A DNA stretch of 64,000 bases from Melghirimyces profundicolus (GCF_003054245.1 NZ_QBKR01000008.1:1-64000), one strand, 5' to 3'; shown: positions 7,908-16,787, counted from the stretch's first letter. A program made the numbers and translations. Notes: a model not told the origin generated them from the sequence alone.

Positions 7908-8686
7908 CTCCCATCCTCTCCTTTCTCCGGTCCCTGCGATCTCGCTTCCACCACCAACTCGCCGCTTTCCGGTCCGAAAGGCTCCCGGCGGAACCCTCCG
8001 AAACAGTGGACCACTTCAAACCCGGCGAGATTCAACAGGTGAAACAACTCGGTTGGAAAAACGTAACGGATGGAAAAACGGGTCCGCAATCGTTCAAGAG
8101 AGACTCCGTCAGGTGCGAACCGTTCATAGTAGCGGGTAACATTCGCCCGTTGGTAAAAATGTTCGTATTCCGTGTAATCGAAGACTTCTATCGTCTCTTT
8201 CGTACCGGGGACGGGAAAGTGCCCCCGGTGGACATAGCGTTCCTCCTCTTCCGCCATTTGGGAAAGATCGGGAACAAAAACATTGAAAGCCAAGATCCCC
8301 CCCTCCGTCAAGTGCTCCTTCACTTTGCGGAGGGTGGCCATTTGGTCCTTGACTCGAAGGAGATGAAGAAAGGAACGGTACGGAATCAACACCAAGGGAA
8401 ACTCCCGCTTCAGTTCCAGTTCCCTCATATCCCCACACACCCATTGGCAACGGTCGGACAATCCCATCGCTTTCGCTTTTTTCTCGGCCATTCGGATCAT
8501 CTCGGGTTGAAGATCCACTCCCACCACCTCCATCCCGTGACGGGCGATGCCGAGAGTGCAACGTCCGGTTCCGCAACCCAGTTCCAAAACGGGGCCACCC
8601 GACTCCATGGAAAGATGGGCATAATAGGCCACGTCCCCGTCCAACCCCTCGGAAGTCCAGTCGTAATAATCCGGCCAGCGGTACAT
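7904..8686 (-). CDS. Class I SAM-dependent methyltransferase
   Basis: A 260-residue protein with the SAM-binding motif I VLELGCGTGRCTLGIA near residue 35, the acidic motif II VVGVDLQ and a motif resembling IV/V (CGDMRELEL, then LVLIPYRSFLHLL). The substrate is unknown. The ATG at 8686 (MYRWPDYYDW) has GGGAGA at good spacing; the reading frame extends further upstream but crosses the terminator of bcp, so the longer start is unlikely. It overlaps the downstream dehydrogenase by four bases. Confidence 0.85.
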   Translation of the reverse strand: MYRWPDYYDWTSEGLDGDVAYYAHLSMESGGPVLELGCGTGRCTLGIARHGMEVVGVDLQPEMIRMAEKKAKAMGLSDRCQWVCGDMRELELKREFPLVLIPYRSFLHLLRVKDQMATLRKVKEHLTEGGILAFNVFVPDLSQMAEEEERYVHRGHFPVPGTKETIEVFDYTEYEHFYQRANVTRYYERFAPDGVSLERLRTRFSIRYVFPTELFHLLNLAGFEVVHCFGGFRREPFGPESGELVVEARSQGPEKGEDGR

Positions 8687-8725
8687 ATTGTCTCCCGTCA
8701 AAGGCAACCCTCCCGTCATCCAGCA

Positions 8726-8757
8726 AAGAAGGGTTGAAGATCCACCTCCTTCAACCC
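8726..8757 (-). terminator. Terminator after bcp
   Basis: On the minus strand GGGTTGAAG pairs with CTTCAACCC and is followed by TTCTTT, about 25 bases after the bcp stop codon. Its position also sets the upstream limit for the methyltransferase gene start. Confidence 0.7.
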
Positions 8758-8781
8758 CTCCCGCAGATGCGAATGATTTAC

Positions 8782-9252
8782 TTATTTCAGGTTCTCCCGA
8801 ATCCACTTCAGGGCTTCGTCCACATGACCGTCGACTTTGACTTTCCTCCATACTTTGGCGATGGTGCCTTTTTGATCGATGATGAAAGTGGATCTTTCAA
8901 TCCCGAGTTTCTTTTTACCGAACACGTTTTTCTCCTTGTACACCCCGTATTTTTTCGAAATCTCCGCCTCCGTGTCGCTGAGGAGGAGAAACGGCAGGTT
9001 ATATTTTTGAATGAATTTTTCGTGGGATTCAAGATCGTCCAGGCTGACACCGAGAATCACCGTGTTCAGGTCCGAAAAATCCTTCTCTCGATCCCGAAAG
9101 TCACAGGATTCGGCGGTGCATCCCGGTGTGTTGTCCTTCGGGTAAAAGTAAAGGACCACGTTTTTGTCACCCCGGTAGTCGGACAGGGACACATTCTCTC
9201 CGTTGGATGCAGGCAAAGTGAAATCGGGTGCCTGATCGCCTTCCTTGATCAT
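8782..9252 (-). CDS. bcp: Thioredoxin-dependent thiol peroxidase (Bcp/PrxQ peroxiredoxin)
   Basis: A 156-residue atypical two-cysteine peroxiredoxin. The peroxidatic Cys45 lies in [10 protein letters not shown] and the resolving Cys50 is five residues later, the Bcp/PrxQ arrangement. It reduces hydroperoxides in the cytoplasm with thioredoxin. GGAGGTG precedes the ATG. It has its own terminator. PerR control would be reasonable because perR lies nearby, but no clear PerR box is visible in front of it. Confidence 0.95.
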   Translation of the reverse strand: MIKEGDQAPDFTLPASNGENVSLSDYRGDKNVVLYFYPKDNTPGCTAESCDFRDREKDFSDLNTVILGVSLDDLESHEKFIQKYNLPFLLLSDTEAEISKKYGVYKEKNVFGKKKLGIERSTFIIDQKGTIAKVWRKVKVDGHVDEALKWIRENLK

Positions 9253-9324
9253 GTGCAGCCACCTCCATAGATTGTTTCTCTTTTATTTTATCATTTCACC
9301 GATGAAGGAGGGAAAACGGCAAAT

Positions 9325-9353
9325 CAAAAAAAGCCGGAAAAACCCGACTTTTT
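9325..9353 (-). terminator. Terminator after the GerPB-like gene
   Basis: On the minus strand AAAGTCGGG pairs (one G-U) with CCGGCTTT across a TTTTT loop and is followed by a T7 run, about 90 bases after the stop codon. Confidence 0.6.
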
Positions 9354-9439
9354 GAAGGAAATGAGGGTGGAAAGGGAAGCTTCCATGGTTCATTACAGAG
9401 AATCTTTGAAAAACGGAGGACCGAACAACGGATCCGGTC

Positions 9440-9826
9440 TCATTTGCCGAACAGATGTTCAGGAACCATCGGAACCGGCGGGATGACGGGGCGCGGGATG
9501 ACATAGAAGGGTTCCGTTGACGGAAAAGAACCTCCGCCCTTTGCGGCCTGCCCTGCGTCAGTCCGGCGTGAGGCTCTGGAGGTGGTTCCGGAAGAGCCGG
9601 GAGGAGTCGCCGGACCGGGAGGTGAGGGCGGGCCGGGAGGAAGGGGAGGCTCGGCAGGTTCTTCCGGAGGAGGTTCCGGTTCCCGGTCCGGAGGCCTTGG
9701 AACCGGTTCCCTCTCCGGCGGAACGTCTCTTTTCAAACAAACATTGAGCGTACTCCCGATATTGACGGAACCGTAATTGCTCACGGCGTTCACGTTTAAC
9801 TTGTAAGTCTTGATACAAAGATTCAT
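9440..9826 (-). CDS. GerPB-like spore protein with a proline-rich C-terminal tail
   Basis: The first 35 residues (including KLNVNAVSNYGSVNIGSTLN) resemble the core of small GerP spore-germination proteins, with the 'sGsvniGst' pattern. From about residue 40 to 85 the protein becomes a Pro/Glu/Arg-rich low-complexity stretch (EPEPPPEEPAEPPLPPG). A short tail follows, ending VPEHLFGK. The ATG at 9826 has GGTGGAAG upstream; a GTG at 9847 overlapping the previous stop is the alternative. GerP proteins help germinants pass the spore coat; the proline-rich extension is not usual in the family. Confidence 0.65.
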   Translation of the reverse strand: MNLCIKTYKLNVNAVSNYGSVNIGSTLNVCLKRDVPPEREPVPRPPDREPEPPPEEPAEPPLPPGPPSPPGPATPPGSSGTTSRASRRTDAGQAAKGGGSFPSTEPFYVIPRPVIPPVPMVPEHLFGK

Positions 9827-9843
9827 GCCAACTTCCACCCGCC

Positions 9844-10047
9844 TCACACTTGGTCGATGACATCGGGGTCGATGGCCTGGTTGCGTTCGAGGTCAATGTT
9901 TTTCGCAAAGTCCCCGATGGGTGAGGAACCGCCGAGAGATTTGGAATTGCTTTCCGCACCGATGTTGACGGTATTTCCGAAATTGACAGACCCGGCGCTG
10001 GAAACGCTGTGAATTTTCAGGTTGAAGATATTGTTGATGGTTCCCAT
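9844..10047 (-). CDS. GerPA/GerPF family spore germination protein
   Basis: A 67-residue protein with the family pattern: a short amphipathic N-terminus, SAGSVNFGNTVNIG, a central GDF motif and the acidic ending AIDPDVIDQV that closely recalls GerPF-type C-termini (DPDVxDQ). GGGGAGG lies ahead of the ATG. Members are made in the mother cell and affect coat permeability to germinants. It is followed immediately by the GerPB-like gene. Which of GerPA or GerPF it corresponds to cannot be decided here. Confidence 0.85.
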   Translation of the reverse strand: MGTINNIFNLKIHSVSSAGSVNFGNTVNIGAESNSKSLGGSSPIGDFAKNIDLERNQAIDPDVIDQV

Positions 10048-10116
10048 GAATCGAGCCTCCCCGCTGGGGTCTAAGGCATCGTATGTCCCGGTTTTGGGCG
10101 ATGTGCCTGTTTCCAG

Positions 10117-10536
10117 TCAGTCCCGGATGCGTATGGACGGAGAATCGGATTCAACCTCCCCCCTGGGAAGCCGGACTTCCAGCACCCCCTTCCGATAACG
10201 GGCGCTGCTGTTTTTCCGGTTTACGGAGGCCCCGAGCTGGATTCGCCGTTCAAAATCGCCCGTATACCGTTCCTGCAGGACGGGCTCGTAATGCGTTTGT
10301 CGGGGGCTCATCCTCCCCTTGACCAGCAGGGCATCCCCTTCGACACTCAACCGGATCTGATTGACATTTTCCAATCCGGGAAGGTCCACCAAAACCAGTA
10401 ATTCATGATCACCGTGATACACGTCGGCTTTCGGGACGGTGGCCGGCAGGTGTTCGATCACATCGGACCAGAAATCATCCCCCAAAAATTTCTTTGCCAA
10501 CTGACTCCATTTCATGAAATTCTGGTGCGGATCCAC
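10117..10536 (-). CDS. Hsp20/alpha-crystallin small heat-shock protein
   Basis: A 139-residue chaperone-like protein. The alpha-crystallin domain covers roughly residues 35-125 (ADVYHGDHELLVLVDLPGLE to the GVLEVRLPRG motif). The C-terminal IxI-like motif is SIRIRD. Residues 1-34 form the variable N-terminal arm. Its place between GerP-like genes suggests a spore role like the Hsp20-type coat proteins CotM/CotP, but this is inference from context. It is divergent from the GerPC-like gene. Confidence 0.9.
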   Translation of the reverse strand: MDPHQNFMKWSQLAKKFLGDDFWSDVIEHLPATVPKADVYHGDHELLVLVDLPGLENVNQIRLSVEGDALLVKGRMSPRQTHYEPVLQERYTGDFERRIQLGASVNRKNSSARYRKGVLEVRLPRGEVESDSPSIRIRD

Positions 10537-10683
10537 TCTTCTCTCCTCCCCGTTCGCCGGAATATTCCCTCGATATCAACCTATTCAGCTGACGCCCAGC
10601 CTGACACACCTCGTGAAAAGGTCATGATTTGTCGGGGAAAAGCCATATAATGAAGCAAGGCCGGGGAGGGGAGGAAAGAAAAC

Positions 10684-11064
10684 GTGTATGCCTATTTGTG
10701 GGACCGGATCAACCGCATGGAGCAGGAGCTCGAAGACCTGAGGAAAGAAAACCAGGAATTGCGGAAAAAGATTGATTCCATCCAGCCGGTTTCCATCGAA
10801 CAGTTGGTGTACAAGATCCAGGAATTGAACGTGCAAACCCTGAGCGGAACCCTGAACGTGGGCTTGACCGCTCAGGGAGACGGGGAAAACGTCACCCAGC
10901 TGATCGAAAAGCTTCACCGGGAAGGAAAGACCCAGTTTGAAATCGGGGACCCGGAGGAAACCCATACCGTTCCCCTCCGGGAGGATGAAAGCTCCTCCGC
11001 CTCCGTCGATCCTCCCGGAGAACCCTCTCCCGAAACCCAACCGGACGCCGATGATGACAGATAA
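10684..11064 (+). CDS. gerPC: GerPC-like spore germination protein
   Basis: A 126-residue protein that starts with GTG after GGGGAGGAAAG. Residues 5-37 form a coiled coil (RMEQELEDLRKENQELRKKI). Residues 45-70 contain IEQLVYKIQELNVQTLSGTL with the 'L-GTLNVGL' ending that is typical of GerPC. The C-terminal 40 residues are acidic and Pro/Ser-rich. It is shorter than Bacillus GerPC. Together with the GerPF- and GerPB-like genes across the divergent Hsp20 gene it forms a scattered GerP locus. Confidence 0.75.
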   Translation: MYAYLWDRINRMEQELEDLRKENQELRKKIDSIQPVSIEQLVYKIQELNVQTLSGTLNVGLTAQGDGENVTQLIEKLHREGKTQFEIGDPEETHTVPLREDESSSASVDPPGEPSPETQPDADDDR

Positions 11065-11086
11065 AAAGCCGCCGAGCTTTCAGCAT

Positions 11087-11872
11087 TCAGTTTCCGGCTC
11101 CCCGATAGTTTCGGATCCCCCGGTTCCACACGGCGACCCCCAACATCAGCCAAACCGCTCCAACCAGCGGCGTCAGCAAGGCAAAGGTCATCCAACGTTC
11201 CTTGTCCAAAAGGAAGCTGGCCGGATAGAAGCCGACAAAAGCAAAGGGGATCACCCAGGTCAGCACCAGCTGGATCACCCGATTGTAAACGTTGATGGGA
11301 TACCGACCATAGTTTCCGACATTGTACATAATCGGCTGGATATCCGTCTTGGAATCGGAGTACAGACTGATACTGGTCAGCAAAATGTAGATCCCGGCAT
11401 AGATCGCCGCCCCTCCCGCCACGAACAAAATGAACAGGAACGGGTCGTACCAGGAAAAATCCACTTCCATCTCCTTCACGGCCCACCCCATCACCATAAA
11501 ACCGGTGACCGCGCCGGTCAGAGACTCGGGAGTCATCGTTTCCAGAATGACCTGATAGAGGCTGTGGGCGGGGCGGGTCAACACCCGGTCCAATTCCCCT
11601 TTGATGATATAGCGTTCATTGAAGTCCCACAGGTTGAAAAAAGCGGAGAAAAAGGAGAAAGGAACGAGAAAGTATCCATAGATGAAGATGACTTCTTCCC
11701 GGGTCCACCCGCTCAGTTCGGTTGTGTGGGAGAAGACCACCAGGATAAAGACCAGGTTGACCGCCTGAAACAGAAGATCGGTGGCCAACTGAACCAGAAA
11801 ATCGCTCCGGTACGCCATCCGGATCTTCAGATACTGCATGAAATAATGAAAAAACAATTTCACATGGAACAA
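11087..11872 (-). CDS. ABC-2 type permease (second permease of exporter)
   Basis: A 261-residue membrane protein with about six transmembrane helices, matching the ABC-2 (DUF990-like) permease layout. It begins at TTG after a strong GGGGGGG site four bases beyond the preceding permease gene. With 11876-12670 and the ATPase 12663-13664 it makes a complete heteromeric ABC exporter. Substrate unknown; family members export peptides or other small compounds. Confidence 0.85.
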   Translation of the reverse strand: MFHVKLFFHYFMQYLKIRMAYRSDFLVQLATDLLFQAVNLVFILVVFSHTTELSGWTREEVIFIYGYFLVPFSFFSAFFNLWDFNERYIIKGELDRVLTRPAHSLYQVILETMTPESLTGAVTGFMVMGWAVKEMEVDFSWYDPFLFILFVAGGAAIYAGIYILLTSISLYSDSKTDIQPIMYNVGNYGRYPINVYNRVIQLVLTWVIPFAFVGFYPASFLLDKERWMTFALLTPLVGAVWLMLGVAVWNRGIRNYRGAGN

Positions 11873-11875
11873 CGT

Positions 11876-12670
11876 TTACCCCCCCTGTACGATCAGACGG
11901 CGCCGAGCCGTCATCCACAGGAGCTGGATGGGGATCCACAGAAGGATCCCCCAGAGGAGTTGGATCCCCAGATACCGGAACAGCTCCTCCATAGGCAGCC
12001 CTCGGGAAAGAATGGTACTCGGGACGTAACTGATCCCTTGGAATGGAAGGTAAGACAGCACCCGTCCGGCCCATTCCGGAAAAAAGTGGATCGGGATGAT
12101 CAATCCGGACAGAAGGTCCACCAACACCCTTTTCGCCCGGATCAAACCGGTGTTATTCAGGATGAAGAAAGCCATCAGCCCGGTGAGAACATTGATCTGG
12201 GAGTTGATCACAAAAGCGAATATGAGGCTGATCACAAACCCGAGCCAGCGTCCCGCATCCGTCGGCAGGTGAATGGGGAAGACCAGGGAAACGATCACAA
12301 GCCCCGGCACACTGAACAGGAGGAGACGGAACAATCCCTCCCCCAGGCCTTGGAAGCACTTGACCAGCAGATAATGATAGGGGCGGATCAGCTGCACCGC
12401 CACGGTCCCGTCCCGGATCTCTTCCGCAATTTCCCGGTCCAGGTTGTTGAAATAAAAAGCCCGGGACATCCAGGCCACCGCCACATAGGTGGCCATCTGG
12501 ACCGCCGTGGTGCCGTTGACCGTTGAATTTTCCCCGTAAATCGCCATCCAGAGGAAATAGTACACCCCGATATTCAGGCTGTAGATGATCATTCCGCTGT
12601 AATAATTGACCCGGTAGGCCAGCATCATCAAAAAGCGAATGCGGATCAGCTCCAGGTAGGTGTTAAGCAT
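11876..12670 (-). CDS. ABC-2 type permease (first permease of exporter)
   Basis: A 264-residue protein with six predicted transmembrane helices and an N-terminal amphipathic segment (MLNTYLELIRIRFLM). The ATG at 12670 lies inside the end of the ATPase gene (overlap 8 bases), consistent with translational coupling; longer forms run into the ATPase. It pairs with the following permease. Confidence 0.87.
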   Translation of the reverse strand: MLNTYLELIRIRFLMMLAYRVNYYSGMIIYSLNIGVYYFLWMAIYGENSTVNGTTAVQMATYVAVAWMSRAFYFNNLDREIAEEIRDGTVAVQLIRPYHYLLVKCFQGLGEGLFRLLLFSVPGLVIVSLVFPIHLPTDAGRWLGFVISLIFAFVINSQINVLTGLMAFFILNNTGLIRAKRVLVDLLSGLIIPIHFFPEWAGRVLSYLPFQGISYVPSTILSRGLPMEELFRYLGIQLLWGILLWIPIQLLWMTARRRLIVQGG

Positions 12671-13664
12671 GGGCCGCTCCCTCCCGGTAGATCCGCCGGA
12701 CGATGTCCTCCGTGGTCGCCTCCTCAATCTTCAATTCCTGTACAGCCACGGCGGGCACCAGACGGGAGAGAACGTCGGACACCGTCGTTCCCTTCTCCAG
12801 ACGCGCCGTGTAACGGGTGCCTTCCCCTTCCCATTTCACGGAAAGACCCCGGGTTTTTTCATTGAGGACAAAGGACGGAACCTCCTCCTTCAGTTCCAGG
12901 ATCAAACGCCGCCCGTCGCCCCATTGGGTCCGGAGTCGTTCCAGGTCCCCGTCGTAGATGATATTCCCCTTGTCCAACATCACCACCCGGGAACAAAGCG
13001 CCTCAATATCGGACAGATCGTGAGTCGTCAAAAGAATCGTGGTTCCGTATTCGGCGTTGACCTGTTTGAGAAATCGGCGGATATTCTCCTTAACCAACAC
13101 ATCCAGACCGATGGTGGGTTCGTCCAGGAAGAGCAACCGCGGCTGATGCAAAAGGGCGGCCGCCAGCTCACACCGCATCCGCTGCCCCAGGCTCAACTTG
13201 CGCACCGGCTGATCGAGGAATGGACCGATCTCCAGAACTTCCACCAGCCGATCCAAATGCTGCCGGTATCCTTCCCCGGAAAGCCGGTAGAGCTTTTTCA
13301 GGAGACGGAAGGACTCCTTCACCGCAATGTCCCACCACAACTGGCTTCTCTGCCCGAACACCACACCGATGGTTCGGACAAATTCTTCCCTTTCCCGGTG
13401 GGGGTCGTACCCGTTCACCCGAAGGCAGCCTCCCGTGGGTTCCAGAATGCCGGTCAGCATCTTGATGGTGGTGGATTTGCCGGCTCCGTTCTCCCCGATG
13501 TATCCGACGATTTCACCCGGTTCGATGGTCAGGTCGATCCCGTTTACCGCACGGATCGTGCGGTATTGCCGGTTGAAAAGATCCCGAAAGGCGCCCGTCA
13601 AACCGGACCGGCTCTGATAAACCTTGAATTCCTTTGTCAGCCCGCGGGCTTCAATACTCCGCAT
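12663..13664 (-). CDS. ABC transporter ATP-binding protein
   Basis: A 333-residue ATPase with Walker A GENGAGKST (about residues 56-64), signature LSLGQRMR, Walker B LLFLDEPTIGLD and a switch histidine in LLTTHDLSD. The C-terminal 90 residues form an extra domain seen in ABC-2 exporter ATPases of the NatA/CcmA-like type. It is the first gene of a three-gene operon with two permeases. Confidence 0.93.
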   Translation of the reverse strand: MRSIEARGLTKEFKVYQSRSGLTGAFRDLFNRQYRTIRAVNGIDLTIEPGEIVGYIGENGAGKSTTIKMLTGILEPTGGCLRVNGYDPHREREEFVRTIGVVFGQRSQLWWDIAVKESFRLLKKLYRLSGEGYRQHLDRLVEVLEIGPFLDQPVRKLSLGQRMRCELAAALLHQPRLLFLDEPTIGLDVLVKENIRRFLKQVNAEYGTTILLTTHDLSDIEALCSRVVMLDKGNIIYDGDLERLRTQWGDGRRLILELKEEVPSFVLNEKTRGLSVKWEGEGTRYTARLEKGTTVSDVLSRLVPAVAVQELKIEEATTEDIVRRIYREGAAHA

Positions 13665-13855
13665 CTTCTACCACTCCCCGGTGCTCCCGCCCACAAAAAG
13701 GCACCCCAAAACCTGGGATGCCCGTTCCGCGGTGTGGGCGAACTCCGATTTATACCGAATCGTTCCTACGAAATGGAAACCGTTCTTCAACCGCTTTATA
13801 TGTTAACACACTTCCGGTAAACCGGCGAGGCTCCTGACATGGGCCATCCGCCCAT

Positions 13856-13891
13856 CAAAAAGACGGCAGGAAATATTCCTGCCGCCAACGG
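13856..13891 (-). terminator. Terminator after the tandem Spo0M gene
   Basis: GGCAGGAATATTTCCTGCC hairpin followed on the minus strand by GTCTTTTTG, about 25 bases after the stop codon. Confidence 0.8.
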
Positions 13892-13914
13892 AATCCCGAA
13901 CCCCTGAGTCCTCG

Positions 13915-15363
13915 TCAATGGGAATGCTGGTAAATCAGGTCAGCCAGCTTACGTTCCAGTTCCTGATCCCCGCCTTTCACTTCCTCGGCGGTGACCGACA
14001 CCCGGAATGTCTTGCGATCCAGCTCCAGGGCTTCCTCCAACGAAGTCATCAGGTCGGTTGCCCTTCGATCCACTTGGAAAATCGCCTCCAGCCGCTCCTC
14101 ACCCACGTAAAACATCAGATCCAGTTCATCCAGTGACCCTCTCAGGTCGCCGGTGGGTTTAAACTCAAATTCCTGAATGAAGGGATGACGGGAATAGAAG
14201 TTTTCAAACTCAAAATCGATGTCCACCAACTGGAAGCCGATCCGTTCCACCACTTGAAGCACTTTCTCCACCAAGGGGTGGGGGAGGACTTCGATGCCAT
14301 CGGTGTCATCGGGATCGACCGCCATCTGGATGTCGAGACCGGTTTTCAGAAATACCGGGCATCCTCCCGTGGTGACGGGAGTGTCGTGGGGCAACTGAAA
14401 TTCGAAGGGAATCACTTTGGTCTCCCGAGGACCGATGGTAAACACCTCCGAAAGTCGGTGCTCTTCCATCACATATTCGTGCTGAGAATTCTCCCGGTGG
14501 TAGAGGATAACCAGGTAAAGGTAGATTTCATCGATTTTCTGTTCCACTTGTCCTCCCTGGATGAAAACTTCCCCCTCCACCATTTCTCCCTGACGGTATT
14601 GGGCCTGTTTCAGCCGGGTGTCCACTTTGGCGTTACCGATTCCGGGGCTGGCCACCGGCTCGTGACGACCGCTGTGGTCATTGGTGAGCGAACCGTCCGG
14701 ATCGTTCAATTGCCAGCTGAAGGAAGTGTTCAGCGTGCGGGTCCCCCGGCTGATTTCCACATCCATATGAACTTCATGCGCCGAAACATCGAAAAAGAGA
14801 TTCATTTCGTCCAGATAACCGTGATACCGCTCCGCCGGCCGGAACTGGAAGATCTGAATGAAGGGCAACGTCTTGGACTGGGGAACATGTTCATTAAACA
14901 GGCGGTACATCAGAAACCCGGATTGTTCGATCTCTCCGAGCACTTTCTCGACGGTGGCGTGAGGAAAAACCTCAATCCGGTCCAGGTCGGTCGGATCCTT
15001 GGCCATTTTGATGTCGAGACCCGTTTTCAGATAGATGGGGAAACGGCCGCAGGACATGGGGGTCTGGTAGGGAAGCCGAAATTGGAACGGTATGATCTGA
15101 TAGCCCTTTTCCTGAATTTCAAAGGATTCACTCAGGTGAAATTTTTCCATGACAAAGGGAACTTTCCTATCATTTTTTAAATAATGAATGATTAAGTACA
15201 GGTAGATGTCATCCACCACCTGACGGGCACCCCCGCCTCGGATCATCACTTCCCCCCGGACAAGATCCCCCGGTTGGTACTGGGTCTTCTCCAGCCGGGT
15301 ATCCACTTTGGCGCTCCCCACCCCGAGGCTGGCCAGGGCTTTTGTAAACATGGGCTGTTTCAC
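13915..15363 (-). CDS. Tandem double-domain Spo0M-like sporulation control protein
   Basis: A 482-residue protein containing two consecutive Spo0M (arrestin-fold) modules. Both begin with a GxGxAKVDTRL motif (VGSAKVDTRLEKTQYQPGD near residue 15 and IGNAKVDTRLKQAQYRQGE near 245). Both repeat the features VxDxIYLYL, ETKVIPFEFQLP-type strands and FLKTGLDI(Q/K)MA. Bacillus Spo0M is a single module of about 258 residues, so this is a duplication-fusion. Spo0M affects entry into sporulation and cell-shape control. Start overlaps the fumarase stop by four bases. Confidence 0.9.
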   Translation of the reverse strand: MKQPMFTKALASLGVGSAKVDTRLEKTQYQPGDLVRGEVMIRGGGARQVVDDIYLYLIIHYLKNDRKVPFVMEKFHLSESFEIQEKGYQIIPFQFRLPYQTPMSCGRFPIYLKTGLDIKMAKDPTDLDRIEVFPHATVEKVLGEIEQSGFLMYRLFNEHVPQSKTLPFIQIFQFRPAERYHGYLDEMNLFFDVSAHEVHMDVEISRGTRTLNTSFSWQLNDPDGSLTNDHSGRHEPVASPGIGNAKVDTRLKQAQYRQGEMVEGEVFIQGGQVEQKIDEIYLYLVILYHRENSQHEYVMEEHRLSEVFTIGPRETKVIPFEFQLPHDTPVTTGGCPVFLKTGLDIQMAVDPDDTDGIEVLPHPLVEKVLQVVERIGFQLVDIDFEFENFYSRHPFIQEFEFKPTGDLRGSLDELDLMFYVGEERLEAIFQVDRRATDLMTSLEEALELDRKTFRVSVTAEEVKGGDQELERKLADLIYQHSH

Positions 15364-16787
15364 CTCCTGAAGGGGTTTCGTTCGGCCGGTCCATCATCCT
15401 CCGGGATCAGGTTATCGGGGTCGAGGACCCGCTCGGCTTCCTCCTTCGTCAGGATCTTCTCCTCCAGGATCACCTGCCGGACGGTTTTCCCTTCCCGGAA
15501 CGCTTTTTTGGCCACTTCCGCCGCTTTGTCGTATCCGATGACCGGGTTGAGGGCGGTGGCCAGAGCCAGGGACTGTTCCATCAGGCTGCGGCAACGCTCC
15601 TCGTCCACTTCCAAACCCTCAATGCAACGTTCCCGTAAAGCGTCCATCCCGTTGGTCAGGATGTTGATGGAGTGAAGCAAATTATGGGCGATCACGGGCA
15701 TCAACACATTCAGCTCCAATTGGGCGTGCTCTCCTGCGGCGGTAATGGCGGCATCGTTACCGATCACCTGCACGGAGATCATGTTCATCATTTCGGCCAT
15801 CACGGGATTGACTTTCCCCGGCATGATGGAAGAGCCGGGCTGAACGGCGGGGAGCCGGTACTCGGCCAGACCCGTCCTCGGGCCGGAGCTGAGCAGGCGA
15901 AGATCGCTTGCCAGCTTGCCGAGGTGAACAGCCAGAACTTTGAGCGCGGAACTCGCTTTGATCGCCGCACCCGTATTTTGCATAAAAGCATACCGATATT
16001 TGGGTTGACGGAAGGGAAGACCGGTCCTCCGGGCGATTTCCTTCACCGCCTCATCCGCATAACCGGCGGGAGTATTGATCCCGGTGCCTACCGCGTTGCC
16101 GCCCAGACCGATTTGACAGAGAAGGTCCAGGGTTTCCTTCACTCCATCCCGCGCTTGTTCCAAAGCCCCGATGTAGCCGGACAATTCCTGCCCCACACGC
16201 AGCGGAACCGCATCCTGCAGGTGGGTGCGGCCTGATTTGACGATTCGGCCGAATTCTTCTTCCTTTTTCCGAAGGGATTCAATCAAGGATTCGAGAGAGG
16301 GGACCAAGCGATGGACCAGCTCTTCCGCCGCAGAAATGTTGATGGCTGCGTGGATGGTGTCATTGGTCGATTGTCCCCGGTTCACATGGTCATTGGGGTG
16401 AACGAGGGAAGTGTCCCCCACTTCCCCGCCCAGAATCCGGGCCGCACGGTTGGCGATCACTTCATTGGCGTTCATGTTTTGGGAAGTTCCCGCTCCCGCC
16501 TGATACACATCGACCACGAAGTGTTCATCCCACCGGCCCTCGATCACTTCTTCCGCCGCTTGGATGATGGCGGCGGCAACCTTCTCTTCCAGATCCCCGC
16601 ATACCCCATTGGCATGGGCGGCGGCCGCCTTGATCAATCCCTGGGCCCGGATAAACCGGCGGGGCAGCCGCCAGCCGCTGATCGGAAAATTTTTCACGGC
16701 CCGCTGTGTCTGGGCCCCGTAATACCGGTCCGAAGGGACACGCACTTCCCCGAGCGAATCCCGTTGAATCCGAAAATCTTTCGACAT
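15360..16787 (-). CDS. fumC: Class II fumarate hydratase (fumarase/aspartase superfamily)
   Basis: A 475-residue protein with the superfamily signature GSSIMPGKVNP and the substrate-loop serine within it. Further conserved blocks are SGRTHLQDAVPLRVGQE and VGTGINTPAGYADEAV. N-terminal RIQRDSLGEVRVPSDRYYGA and RTHLQDA favour fumarase over aspartase (usually RTQLQDAVPM). The product would interconvert fumarate and malate. The A at AVQPGSS...NPVMAEM is aspartase-like, so the call is not certain. It is the first gene of a pair with the Spo0M-like gene. Confidence 0.78.
   Translation of the reverse strand: MSKDFRIQRDSLGEVRVPSDRYYGAQTQRAVKNFPISGWRLPRRFIRAQGLIKAAAAHANGVCGDLEEKVAAAIIQAAEEVIEGRWDEHFVVDVYQAGAGTSQNMNANEVIANRAARILGGEVGDTSLVHPNDHVNRGQSTNDTIHAAINISAAEELVHRLVPSLESLIESLRKKEEEFGRIVKSGRTHLQDAVPLRVGQELSGYIGALEQARDGVKETLDLLCQIGLGGNAVGTGINTPAGYADEAVKEIARRTGLPFRQPKYRYAFMQNTGAAIKASSALKVLAVHLGKLASDLRLLSSGPRTGLAEYRLPAVQPGSSIMPGKVNPVMAEMMNMISVQVIGNDAAITAAGEHAQLELNVLMPVIAHNLLHSINILTNGMDALRERCIEGLEVDEERCRSLMEQSLALATALNPVIGYDKAAEVAKKAFREGKTVRQVILEEKILTKEEAERVLDPDNLIPEDDGPAERNPFRR

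Noticed and set aside
10937-12526. A 529-codon plus-strand frame antisense to the ABC-2 permeases
   Set aside because: It has no domain and a His/Gln/Asp-rich composition typical of antisense of membrane proteins.
15360-16787. Aspartate ammonia-lyase
   Set aside because: The N-terminal LGEVRVPSDRYYGAQTQRA and RTHLQDAVPL blocks fit fumarase better. The call is not absolute, since some residues after GSSIMPGKVNP are aspartase-like.
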